From: Pseudomonadales bacterium
GTDB lineage: Bacteria; Pseudomonadota; Gammaproteobacteria; Pseudomonadales; Ketobacteraceae
Direction: 5' to 3'
Length of the DNA stretch: 64,000 bases
NCBI GenBank assembly: GCA_002701845.1
Contig: NZXG01000038.1
Coordinates: 245,770 to 309,769 of the forward strand
The position numbers and the translations under genes were made by a program. This document shows positions 1 through 8,389 of the stretch, in pieces. Each line of letters starts with the position of its first letter. Within the stretch, counting starts at the first letter, position 1. A model generated the notes under the pieces. The model ran no database searches, was not told where the DNA came from, and was given only the letters and a program-made list of their open reading frames with translations.

Positions 1-449
1 AGATTCTGGCCAAACCGTACTATGTCGGGGCCGATTACGAAGTCATCGCCAACAGTATGACCGGGACTTTCGAATATGAAAAAGGCGACAAGCGTTCGCT
101 GCCGGACTTCAATGTGTTCTTCCGCTACTACGCCACCTACCCTTACTACAGCGACGCGGTCTGGTATCTGACTCAGATGCGGCGCTGGGGCCAAATTGCC
201 GAGCCCAAGCCCGACAACTGGTATATGGAAACCGCGAAGAAAGTCTATCGGCCGGACATCTACATGAAAGCGGCCAAGCTGCTGATCGCCGAAGGCAAAA
301 TGAAACCGGAGGATTTCCCCGCGGAATCCGAGGATGGCTTTCGTGAGCCGCAAACCGAATTCATTGACGGGGTGACCTTCGACGGCACCAAGCCCAATGA
401 ATACCTGACCAAGTTCCCCATTGGCTTGAAGGGCGACGACAAGCTGTAA
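1..449 (+). CDS. Nitrate-type ABC transporter substrate-binding protein, 3' part
   Basis: The coding frame is open from base 3 at the left edge to a TAA at 447-449, so the first part of the gene lies outside the window. The visible part (about 148 residues) resembles the C-terminal lobe of NrtA/CmpA-type periplasmic binding proteins, rich in Tyr/Trp (FFRYYATYPYYSD, LTQMRRWGQI). These proteins capture nitrate, nitrite or cyanate for the membrane complex. The permease and ATPase genes follow in the same direction, which supports the assignment. The exact substrate cannot be read from this fragment. Confidence 0.85.
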   Translation, partial: ILAKPYYVGADYEVIANSMTGTFEYEKGDKRSLPDFNVFFRYYATYPYYSDAVWYLTQMRRWGQIAEPKPDNWYMETAKKVYRPDIYMKAAKLLIAEGKMKPEDFPAESEDGFREPQTEFIDGVTFDGTKPNEYLTKFPIGLKGDDKL

Positions 450-510
450 CCCAACGGGTGGCGATGGTGTTGCCCATCCCACCCATCCGTAAGCACTGGA
501 GGTATTGGCA

Positions 511-1533
511 ATGGCTGCACGGGTGATGAATCTGTTTGAATCCATCGGTTTTTCCTGGCTGGTGTCCATTATGAAATTATTCACACTGCAAAACCCCAAG
601 GAACAGGTCGAAAATCTGATTCGCACCCTGGGGGTACCTCTGTTTGCTTTCGCGGTTTTCCTGGGGGCCTGGCACATCGGCGCCTCCCAGATCGAGACCA
701 GCCTGGGCAAGGTGCCCGGCCCGGCCCAGGTGTGGGAACAGGCCGGCGCCCTGTGGGATGAACACAAGGCGGAACGGGAAAAAGAAGCGGCGTTCTACGA
801 GCGACAGCATGAACGCAATGCCCTGAAGCTGGAGAAAAACCCCAATGCGGAAGTGCGGATCCGGGACTACACCGGCAAGCCCACCTACTTCGACCAGATC
901 GTTACCAGCCTGCAAACCGTATTTGCCGGGTTCCTGCTGGCCAGCCTGATCGCCATTCCACTGGGTATTGTCTGCGGCCTGAGTCAGATCATGTACACCG
1001 CCATGAACCCCATTATCCAATTGTTCAAACCAGTATCGCCCCTGGCCTGGCTGCCCATTGTCACCCTGGTGGTAAGCGCTCTCTACACCAGTGATGATCC
1101 GCTGTTTGCCAAATCGTTCGTGAACTCCGCCATCACCGTGACCCTGTGTTGCCTGTGGCCCACTCTGATCAACACCATCGTCGGGGTCTCCTCCATCGAT
1201 AACGATCTGGTGAATGTGTCCAAGGTGCTGCGCCTGCCCTGGCATACCAAAATCGTCAAAATCGTACTGCCCTCTGCTTTGCCCATGATTTTCACCGGCC
1301 TGCGGTTGTCGTTGGGCGTGGGCTGGATGGTGCTGATCGCCGCGGAAATGCTGGCGCAGAATCCGGGGCTGGGCAAGTTCGTGTGGGACGAGTTCCAGAA
1401 CGGCAGTTCCCAGTCCCTGGGCCGCATTATGGTGGCGGTAATCACCATCGGCTTTATCGGTTTTATTCTGGACCGGCTGATGCTGTCACTGCAGAAATCC
1501 TTCGCCTGGGACAAAGACGCCATCGTCCGTTAA
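511..1533 (+). CDS. ntrB: Nitrate ABC transporter permease (NrtB type)
   Basis: Inner-membrane permease of 340 residues with a binding-protein-dependent transport domain in the C-terminal half. The cytoplasmic coupling segment is visible as the EAA-like stretch around LPSALPMIFTGLRLSLGVGW. I chose ATG 511 because GGAGG at 498-502 lies 8 bases upstream; an in-frame TTG at 505 lacks such spacing. After the first hydrophobic segment (about residues 35-55) there is a charged stretch of some 55 residues (rich in E, R, K) before the main membrane domain. This makes the protein longer than typical 270-300-residue NrtB proteins. It is followed by the ATPase gene after 31 bases. Confidence 0.9.
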   Translation: MAARVMNLFESIGFSWLVSIMKLFTLQNPKEQVENLIRTLGVPLFAFAVFLGAWHIGASQIETSLGKVPGPAQVWEQAGALWDEHKAEREKEAAFYERQHERNALKLEKNPNAEVRIRDYTGKPTYFDQIVTSLQTVFAGFLLASLIAIPLGIVCGLSQIMYTAMNPIIQLFKPVSPLAWLPIVTLVVSALYTSDDPLFAKSFVNSAITVTLCCLWPTLINTIVGVSSIDNDLVNVSKVLRLPWHTKIVKIVLPSALPMIFTGLRLSLGVGWMVLIAAEMLAQNPGLGKFVWDEFQNGSSQSLGRIMVAVITIGFIGFILDRLMLSLQKSFAWDKDAIVR

Positions 1534-1564
1534 CTGCCAGGCCACCGATTACGAGGAAACGATC

Positions 1565-2362
1565 ATGCAAGGCTATCTGACCATCGAACAGGTACACATG
1601 GATTTCAACACCCCCAATGGCGGCACCTTCAAGGCCCTGGACAACGTCAACCTGGCCCTGGAGAAAGGGGACTTCGTGTCGTTGATCGGCCACTCCGGCT
1701 GCGGCAAATCCACGGTGCTCAACATCGTCGCCGGCTTGCTCACCGCCACCCAGGGCACCGTGCTGCTGGATGGCAAAGAGGTCAACGAGCCTGGCCCGGA
1801 ACGGGCGGTGGTGTTCCAGAACCATTCTCTGCTGCCCTGGCTCACCACTTATCAAAATGTGGAACTGGCGGTGAAGCAGGTGTTCAAGCGCAGCATGGGC
1901 AAAAAGGAAATGGACGAATGGATCAAGCACAATCTGCATCTGGTGCATATGGACCACGCCATGGACAAACGCCCGGGGGAAATCTCCGGCGGCATGAAGC
2001 AGCGGGTGGGCATCGCCCGAGCGTTGGCCATGCGACCCAAGGTACTGCTGATGGACGAGCCTTTCGGCGCGCTGGATGCGTTAACCCGGGCCCACCTGCA
2101 GGATTCCGTGATGGAGATTCAGGCGGACCTGAACAACACCGTGATCATGATCACCCACGATGTGGATGAAGCCGTTTTGTTGTCGGATCGGATCGTTATG
2201 ATGACCAACGGCCCCGCCGCCACCATCGGTGAAATTCTGGAAATCGATCTGCCCCGCCCCCGCAACCGGCTGGAGCTGGCGGACGACAGCCAGTACAACC
2301 ACTATCGGGCGGAGGTGCTGCGCTTCCTGCATGAGCGTCATGCCAAGCCGGATGCGGCCTGA
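1565..2362 (+). CDS. Nitrate ABC transporter ATP-binding protein (NrtC/NrtD type)
   Basis: ATPase subunit of 265 residues that energises the permease encoded just upstream. Visible motifs are Walker A (GHSGCGKST, about residue 40), the ABC signature ([14 protein letters not shown]), Walker B ([12 protein letters not shown]) and the switch histidine (MITHDVDEA). It has a single ATPase domain without the fused binding-protein domain of cyanobacterial NrtC, so it is closer to NrtD. The start has a good GAGGAA ribosome site. It is the last gene of the operon; terminator hairpins follow. Confidence 0.92.
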   Translation: MQGYLTIEQVHMDFNTPNGGTFKALDNVNLALEKGDFVSLIGHSGCGKSTVLNIVAGLLTATQGTVLLDGKEVNEPGPERAVVFQNHSLLPWLTTYQNVELAVKQVFKRSMGKKEMDEWIKHNLHLVHMDHAMDKRPGEISGGMKQRVGIARALAMRPKVLLMDEPFGALDALTRAHLQDSVMEIQADLNNTVIMITHDVDEAVLLSDRIVMMTNGPAATIGEILEIDLPRPRNRLELADDSQYNHYRAEVLRFLHERHAKPDAA

Positions 2363-2385
2363 GGCAATTGCCGCGGGCTTTTTTT
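2354..2385 (+). terminator. Probable terminator of the nitrate transporter operon
   Basis: GCGGC (2354-2358) can pair with GCCGC (2370-2374) across the stop codon, with the palindrome GGCAATTGCC inside, followed by a run of seven T at 2379-2385. The stem is short, but the T run and position fit a rho-independent terminator. Confidence 0.5.
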
Positions 2386-2403
2386 GCCAGTTTTCCGGGC
2401 TTT

Positions 2404-2440
2404 AACGCAAACAGCCGACCACTGGTCGGCTGTTTGCGTT
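2404..2440. terminator. Perfect 18-bp inverted repeat between convergent genes
   Basis: The left arm at 2404-2421 and right arm at 2423-2440 are exact reverse complements with one base between them. The element lies between the plus-strand transporter operon and the minus-strand exported-protein operon. It is probably a bidirectional terminator, although neither side has a long T run. Confidence 0.55.
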
Positions 2441-2474
2441 GCATGAGGGTGAATCCGTTCGGCTTTCGAACCGG

Positions 2475-4058
2475 TTAACTCATGGTACCGTTAACAATGG
2501 CATCGAACACCGTGATACTGTCCCGCAGGCTGGCGCCCCCCAGCCCATGGCTGGGGAATGCCGTGGTAAACTGGCTCTGCTCACCATGCAGCGCCATGTA
2601 ATTCAGCACCACGGTTTCCACCAGCAGGTTGGGGTTGTTGGCCGCCGGACTGGAAGCGGTTTCCACCGAGCCATCGGCCCGGAACCAGCCGATCTGCCGC
2701 CCCGGCGCGGCGCCGGTCATGGCGGGCCGGCCACCCGGGTTGTAGACCAGGAAGAACGAGGCGGCGGTGGATGAATTGTCTCCCGTCCAGACGCCCTTGC
2801 CGCGACCATCGACTGACTCGTCGATCATACCGTTACTGGCCACCGAGCCGTCACTGAACACATACAGAAACAATGGCACACCCACCCGGTGAGCGTACTC
2901 AATACAGGCCCCCATACAGCGCCCGGCCCGCAGATCCCGCACTTCTCCCGTGGAGCGGTCACCGGTATGGTAATCGAAACCACCCATGGTCACGGTGCCG
3001 GCACCGGCAAAACCGTTCACCACCAGTTTCATCACCGACGCGGTCTTGCGGAACTCGCCATCGCTGAATTCGGCGCTGCTGAAAATCCCCGCCGGCCCCA
3101 CAATATCGGGGTCACCTTCCGGATTCAGCGTGGTGGGATCACCGTAACGATCCGCCAGGTCCGCACTCTTCACATAACCACAACGAATCAGATCACGAAT
3201 CACATCCTCGCGGGTGACCGTGGTGTTGATGGCCTGGTTCGCCATCTTCTGTTCGCTGACCCGGGAGATGGACTCCATCACCGCCACCACATCTTCCTGC
3301 TGCAGCAGCCCCACCAGCTTACCGGTGTCCACCAGGCCGGTGACGTCGCTGGGACGATCCACCTTGGTGGGCCGCACACTGCCGTCGATCATCATGGAGG
3401 GCGCCATGGAGTTACCACCGGACTCGGAACTGCGGGACCCTATCAGGGTCAACAGCTCGCCATCGGAACCGGCCCGCCAGATCCCGTACATGGGATTGTG
3501 GGGATTATTGCCGGTATCGTTCTCCGAGCGGGCCGGAATCACCGCGCCGTCCACATTGGCCAGAGCCGCAGCGGAGGCTTTCTCACGGATACCCCGACCA
3601 AAGGCGCTGTCGGTGTGAAACAACAGCCCCATGGTGGCATCAATAAAGTCATTAAGATTGGTATCCGGGTTGGTGATGCTGGGCACCATGTCACCGGGCA
3701 GCCCCATTTTGTTGTAACCGGCGGTGCTGATGAAATCCTCCTGTCCGCCCTGCTGCCCCACCAACACGTTGGAGCCGGCGATATTGGCGCCTCCCGCCAG
3801 ATCAAAGCAGATAAACGGGATCTTGCCGGCACCCTGTACCGTGATGCCGCAGGCATCGCGCAACGTGGCGATGTCGCTGGACAGGGCACCATAGGCCGCC
3901 TGGGGATTGGCGAACATACCCATTAATCCCGGGCCCAGCACCCCGGCGGCGCCGGTCATCAGGCCCTGGCGGATAAAGTCACGGCGGGATTTGGGCCGGG
4001 CGTGATCCGCATACAGCAGCGGGGCGTTGGGATCCAATGTGGTCATTTTGTTTTTCAT
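2475..4058 (-). CDS. Tat-exported DUF1501-like protein
   Basis: Protein of 527 residues. The N-terminus carries a twin-arginine signal (SRRDFIRQG followed by a hydrophobic segment, about residues 23-50), so export in a folded state is expected. The body resembles DUF1501/sulfatase-fold proteins: a FDLAGGANIAGSN stretch near the start of the mature protein and a GGFDYHTGD segment later, like the GWDTH region of DUF1501. ATG 4058 has GAGGG just upstream; an earlier in-frame start at 4124 would overlap the preceding gene. It lies 10 bases after the LamG lipoprotein gene and is the third gene of a minus-strand operon. In Planctomycetes DUF1501 genes pair with large cytochrome-c-domain proteins, as here. 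Function unknown. Confidence 0.75.
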   Translation of the reverse strand: MKNKMTTLDPNAPLLYADHARPKSRRDFIRQGLMTGAAGVLGPGLMGMFANPQAAYGALSSDIATLRDACGITVQGAGKIPFICFDLAGGANIAGSNVLVGQQGGQEDFISTAGYNKMGLPGDMVPSITNPDTNLNDFIDATMGLLFHTDSAFGRGIREKASAAALANVDGAVIPARSENDTGNNPHNPMYGIWRAGSDGELLTLIGSRSSESGGNSMAPSMMIDGSVRPTKVDRPSDVTGLVDTGKLVGLLQQEDVVAVMESISRVSEQKMANQAINTTVTREDVIRDLIRCGYVKSADLADRYGDPTTLNPEGDPDIVGPAGIFSSAEFSDGEFRKTASVMKLVVNGFAGAGTVTMGGFDYHTGDRSTGEVRDLRAGRCMGACIEYAHRVGVPLFLYVFSDGSVASNGMIDESVDGRGKGVWTGDNSSTAASFFLVYNPGGRPAMTGAAPGRQIGWFRADGSVETASSPAANNPNLLVETVVLNYMALHGEQSQFTTAFPSHGLGGASLRDSITVFDAIVNGTMS

Positions 4059-4068
4059 ATCACTACCC

Positions 4069-6717
4069 TCACTGTACCAGTACGGCGGCTGAGCCCAGCG
4101 CGGCGGCACAGGTTGCTTTAACAATTTTCTGAGTGGGAACGGAGCCGGTTTCGCCGCGGCTCACCGCATTACCCACCAACGTCTGAATCAGGGATTCCAG
4201 TTCCGTCTTCATGGCGCTTTCGTCAGGTTGTGTCAACAGGCCACTGCCCACCACATTGGCATACAGCGGGTCGATCACCGCATCCACTTCCAGGGTGGTG
4301 TCAAAGGCCGTGTTCACACCGGCAGAGAAATCAAAACCCGGGAAAAAAGTGCCGCGCAGGCCGGTGCTGTCCACCAGCTCACTGCAGTACTCGATGGCCA
4401 TCTGCGCCACCGCCATCTGATGGGAAGACAGGAAAGTCTCCGCCAAAGTGGTGGTGGGCAACTGCTGTTTCACCGTTTCGTAGGTGGACACCACATTGCT
4501 GTTGGTGACCGGCACCCCGGTGATCTTGGCCATGGAATAATTAATCTCAGCGAAGTTACGCAGCCCCACATCCGGCTCCTGCTCGGTCACCGCCGGGGCG
4601 GTGGGCGAGAAGCTGGCCTCCACCCGCACATCGCTGTCACTGCCGATCTGCTCGAAGGTGAGGAAGAACTCGTCGGCGTTGGAACCGCCTTCCATGGGCA
4701 GGATGGTGCCGATATCGGACAGGACCTGACCCGCCTCTTCAGTATAGAGGCCGGATTCCAAAGTGGTCACCAGTTTGGCGTAGGCCTGGCCCACGTCCGG
4801 TTCCTTGCCGTTAATGCCGATGCGCATGCCCTCCAGGGGCACCCCGGTGTAGGACGAGGGCTGGGCGTCCGCCGCCGTACCATCGGCCCGCAGGCGATAC
4901 AGGAACGGCTGACTGAACAGATAGCTGTAGCTGTCGAACACCGCCGCCTCAAACACCACATAGCTGTCGAAACCGTCGTTGATGCCGGTGAGGTCATAGC
5001 AGGAGCCGGGTGCGCTGCAGTGCTCCAGCTTGAACAGCAGGAAGTATTTTTCCCCCACGCCGGCTTCGAAGTTGGTGGCGATCTCTTCCGCGGTGAGAGC
5101 CCGGTCGTAAACCGCGGTAAAGCGCACAATGCCCTCCCACTGATGATCGCCGGAGGCTTCGTTACCCATGATAAACACGAAGCCGTCGTCCCAGCCGCTG
5201 ACACTGCCGCCGGCGACGGAATCCATGTCGCCGGTGTGCTGGCCGTTGACATAAATGCTGCGGCCATTGACCGGGTCAAAAGTCAGCACCACATGCTGCA
5301 GGGTGGCCTGCAGACGCTCGTCGGCATCGGCGGTGGACAGGGCCGGCTGGCCGTTGCCGTCGGTGCTGGAACTGCGGTGCAGGAAGTCATAGTTGTACAG
5401 GGTCTGACCCAGGGTGAAGTTACGGCTGGTGTTGCCGTCGGAATAGGTCATGATCCGGGCCGGGCCTTCCTGGGTCACATTGGCCGGGGCCACCCAGGCT
5501 TCCAGCGAGTAGGCGCCACTGGACTTGATATGGGTGGATAGTTTGCGACTGGCGGTGGTGGTGGCCTGCGCCTTGCCCGTGGGCAGGAACTGAATGCCAT
5601 TGCCTCCCACCCAGTTGTAGTCACCGTAAAGGTCCAGGTTCATCTGCGGCTCCACGCCACTCTTGTCCAGCACCAGGGCACCATCGCCTTCATCAAATTC
5701 CCACATGGCAATGGCGCCGGTATCAATACGGCCACCGCCGCTGGCGATAATGCCGTCCCGCTCCAGAATCAGCGCCCGGCTGGTGATCCAGGTATCCGGC
5801 ACTTCCACCGGTGCAGGAATGGCCGCCTCGAACTGCTTGATGGCGTCCAGCATTTCCTGGGCGTTGGCCATGCAGGTCTCACCGCAGTTATGGAACTCAC
5901 TGCGCTGACGCACCACGAACCGCGACAACGCCTCCGCCAGGGAGCGATCCTGCACGCTGTCCTCGATATCAATCCGGCTGCGGGAAGCCTCGTAGGCTTC
6001 GTCCATATCGGCACTGGCAAAATACGGCTGTTGTGCGTTGACGCCGGCATCGGAACGGTGGCAGGTATCGCAACTGTATTGGGCGAACAGCGGGTAAATA
6101 TAAGTGCTGAAGGCGGAGCGTGCGGTGAGGTAATCGTCGCCACCGGTCACCGGGATCTGTTTGGTGACGGTAATGTCATGCTCGGTGGGTGCCGAGAGTT
6201 GGATCTCGGTGCTGCTGGAGCTGACGCCATTGAGCCAGCGCTCAATATAATCCGTCATCTCCGAGCCGCAGGCGGCGTCGCTGCCGTTGATCCAGCAGTG
6301 ATGGCCACCGGCCACCTTGGCCACGAACTCGGAGGAGCCGGGGTTGGTGCGGTTGATGTAACTGCGGGCCACGTTGTAGGCCTGATCCACATCGCCGGGG
6401 GCCAGAAACACCGGGGACTGATCACCATTGTGACAGCCGCCACAGGTTTTCACCCGCAACTCGTCATAGAAGTATTGCTTGAAGCGGCACACTTCCGCCG
6501 CAGTGGTGGGGTCACCGCTGTAACTGTGACCACAAACCGGGCCGGTGTAGGGACTGGTGTCCACGCTGACCTGCTCGCTGTCACCGCCAAAGCCATTATT
6601 GTACTGGGCATTGGTCTCGTTGGAGGCGCCGCCGCCGCAGCCGGTCAGTATCAGAGTGACCAGCAGGCCCAGGGCCGCCAGCCAGGTTCGCTTGTTTGTA
6701 CGTTTCAATGCGTTCAT
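4069..6717 (-). CDS. Large lipoprotein with two CxxCH haem motifs and a LamG domain
   Basis: Protein of 882 residues. A lipoprotein signal ends in LTGC, so the mature protein is anchored to a membrane on the periplasmic or outer side. Two haem-binding motifs are seen near the N-terminus, CGGCH and CDTCH, in short cytochrome-c-like segments separated by about 130 residues. The middle region (about 320-560, around SLEAWVAP and YVNGQHTGDMDS) looks like a concanavalin/LamG fold. The last third has no match I recognise. ATG 6717 has GGAG just upstream. It is the middle gene of the minus-strand operon. This domain arrangement recalls planctomycete surface cytochromes. Substrate unknown. Confidence 0.75.
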   Translation of the reverse strand: MNALKRTNKRTWLAALGLLVTLILTGCGGGASNETNAQYNNGFGGDSEQVSVDTSPYTGPVCGHSYSGDPTTAAEVCRFKQYFYDELRVKTCGGCHNGDQSPVFLAPGDVDQAYNVARSYINRTNPGSSEFVAKVAGGHHCWINGSDAACGSEMTDYIERWLNGVSSSSTEIQLSAPTEHDITVTKQIPVTGGDDYLTARSAFSTYIYPLFAQYSCDTCHRSDAGVNAQQPYFASADMDEAYEASRSRIDIEDSVQDRSLAEALSRFVVRQRSEFHNCGETCMANAQEMLDAIKQFEAAIPAPVEVPDTWITSRALILERDGIIASGGGRIDTGAIAMWEFDEGDGALVLDKSGVEPQMNLDLYGDYNWVGGNGIQFLPTGKAQATTTASRKLSTHIKSSGAYSLEAWVAPANVTQEGPARIMTYSDGNTSRNFTLGQTLYNYDFLHRSSSTDGNGQPALSTADADERLQATLQHVVLTFDPVNGRSIYVNGQHTGDMDSVAGGSVSGWDDGFVFIMGNEASGDHQWEGIVRFTAVYDRALTAEEIATNFEAGVGEKYFLLFKLEHCSAPGSCYDLTGINDGFDSYVVFEAAVFDSYSYLFSQPFLYRLRADGTAADAQPSSYTGVPLEGMRIGINGKEPDVGQAYAKLVTTLESGLYTEEAGQVLSDIGTILPMEGGSNADEFFLTFEQIGSDSDVRVEASFSPTAPAVTEQEPDVGLRNFAEINYSMAKITGVPVTNSNVVSTYETVKQQLPTTTLAETFLSSHQMAVAQMAIEYCSELVDSTGLRGTFFPGFDFSAGVNTAFDTTLEVDAVIDPLYANVVGSGLLTQPDESAMKTELESLIQTLVGNAVSRGETGSVPTQKIVKATCAAALGSAAVLVQ

Positions 6718-6758
6718 GTCAAATCTCCACGGTATCCTGTTGGGCCAGCGCAATGGGG

Positions 6759-7991
6759 TCAATCGCCCCGGCAGTACACTGCGGCATCGGTGAACGCCGT
6801 CTGCAGGTTATAGTTGCTGGCTTCAAAGTTGGTCACCATGGACGACACCTGCGCGTGATCCGCACTGGTGGTGGGCGGATGCAGGCAAACGGTTTGGAAT
6901 ACTTTCTTTACCTGGCACTGGGCAAAGGCATCGGTGTGGGCCAGCTCGGCGCCCATGGATTTGGCACCGCTGCCCATGCCGGCATCACCGGTATAGGGAT
7001 TGCTGTTCCAACCCAGGGCCGAGTTGGGGCCGGCGCGCCAGTAGTTCTCCCAGCTGTCATCGGGGGTGGCGTAACCGTAGCGGAAATTGTCGGCGTTGAT
7101 ATGGTACTTGGCCTGCACTTGGTTGGGGGTATAGATTAACTGGCCCTCATCGGTGCCTTCCTCCCCACTCCACTCATAGTAGGCGTAGGCCTGGGCCAGG
7201 GGATCCATGCCCGCATGGCAACCCACGCAGCGGTTGAGGAAAATGCGGCTGTCGCCACCGGGGCTGCGGGATACATCCTGGCGAATGCGGTCCGGGGCCC
7301 GGCTGGTATCCTTCACCTGCTCCAGATCCCGACACAGGAAATTAAGCATGGTAAAGCGGAACATGGCGCGGTTGGTGCCGGCCACAAAGAAGGCCTTGGC
7401 CGCAGCGCGGGTGGTCATCACCCCGGCGGTGGCGGAAGACGCCAGGCCGGTAACCCCGGACTGAGTGCGACGCTCCAGCACGCCAGGGTCGCCCAGGTTG
7501 GCGCCGCTGGCTTCCAGCGCCACATAGTGATCGTTATCACTGTTTGAATAAGCCGGCAGGCTGCCGTTGGTGCCCACATAAAGCAGATCCCCGTACAGCA
7601 CCTGGCGGAAATCCAGACCGTCCCGCACCACCCCGATCACCGTGGCGGTGAAATCGTTGAGGTCGGCAAACATGGTCTGCTCTTCGTTGGTCCAGGGGGT
7701 GGCCATGTTCTTCAGGGTGACGTTGTAGAACCCCTGGCTGTCCAGGGCCAGCTGTGCAGCGGCCTGGGCGGCGGCTTCACTGTCCGTGATCCCGTCGTTA
7801 TTGACATCCATCACCGATAGCATGGTGCTGAGTTCGGCTTCCGTGGGGGGGACACCGGCGATCCGGTCGTACATGCGTTTGGCCTGCTCCCGCGCCCCGG
7901 CTTCAGCGGGGGGCGCCGATACCACCAACATCAGCCCCAAGAGGGCGGCACCGGCCAGCGCGGAGGGCGCGCGTTTGTTTTGTTTTATCAT
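6759..7991 (-). CDS. Exported protein with one CxxCH motif
   Basis: Protein of 410 residues with a Sec signal peptide (hydrophobic LAGAALLGLMLVV, likely cut after AEA). A segment DVNNDGITDSEA near residue 65 looks like an EF-hand-type calcium loop. A single haem motif CVGCH lies at about residue 255, preceded by a cysteine in NFLCRDLEQ, a pattern found in DUF1588/DUF1592-like cytochromes. ATG 7991 has AGGTG upstream; the GTG at 7994 is less likely. It is the first gene of the operon that continues with the LamG lipoprotein and the DUF1501-like protein, so the three probably act together in the periplasm or at the cell surface. Confidence 0.7.
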   Translation of the reverse strand: MIKQNKRAPSALAGAALLGLMLVVSAPPAEAGAREQAKRMYDRIAGVPPTEAELSTMLSVMDVNNDGITDSEAAAQAAAQLALDSQGFYNVTLKNMATPWTNEEQTMFADLNDFTATVIGVVRDGLDFRQVLYGDLLYVGTNGSLPAYSNSDNDHYVALEASGANLGDPGVLERRTQSGVTGLASSATAGVMTTRAAAKAFFVAGTNRAMFRFTMLNFLCRDLEQVKDTSRAPDRIRQDVSRSPGGDSRIFLNRCVGCHAGMDPLAQAYAYYEWSGEEGTDEGQLIYTPNQVQAKYHINADNFRYGYATPDDSWENYWRAGPNSALGWNSNPYTGDAGMGSGAKSMGAELAHTDAFAQCQVKKVFQTVCLHPPTTSADHAQVSSMVTNFEASNYNLQTAFTDAAVYCRGD

Positions 7992-8389
7992 CACTCTACA
8001 CCTATCATTCCTGGCTCATCCAACACTGCGACAGTGGTTACAGACCCATCAACTACAGCGTAATTGTTCTTATTTTGTTCTGTTTAAAATATAGACAGAC
8101 GGACCTTTTGCGGGAATCAACGTGGTTGTGGCCCGGTCTGTCATCCACCATTCTTAGAATCGTTGACGCAGATTTCGGATTCTCGGGAATCAGTTTAAGC
8201 AGCAATTGGCTGAACAATGCGTGACCGGCATCCCATTATTCCTCACCGTTACAATGGGAAACGCAAAGCTGTGATGCAGTCCAAATTTCACTCAACGAAT
8301 AACGTGCCACACTTTGCTTATTGAAGAAATCGCTCAGGAAGCCAGGGCTGGCGGGCATCGTGGCAACCCGCCCTTGATGGAATAAGAAA
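7992..8389. promoter_or_regulatory. Divergent intergenic region with promoters for two exported-cytochrome units
   Basis: About 400 bases without a gene separate two divergent units that both encode CxxCH proteins. The stretch near 8060-8100 is AT-rich compared with its surroundings. A stem-loop with GGCGGG/CCCGCC arms lies just before the plus-strand gene (about 8350-8372). Promoters for both directions are inferred from layout; I could not pick convincing -35/-10 pairs. Confidence 0.4.

Noticed and set aside
4228-5541. Long plus-strand frame of 437 codons inside the LamG lipoprotein gene
   Set aside because: It is the antisense shadow of a gene with signal peptide, haem motifs and ribosome site; its product is His/Gly-rich without domains.
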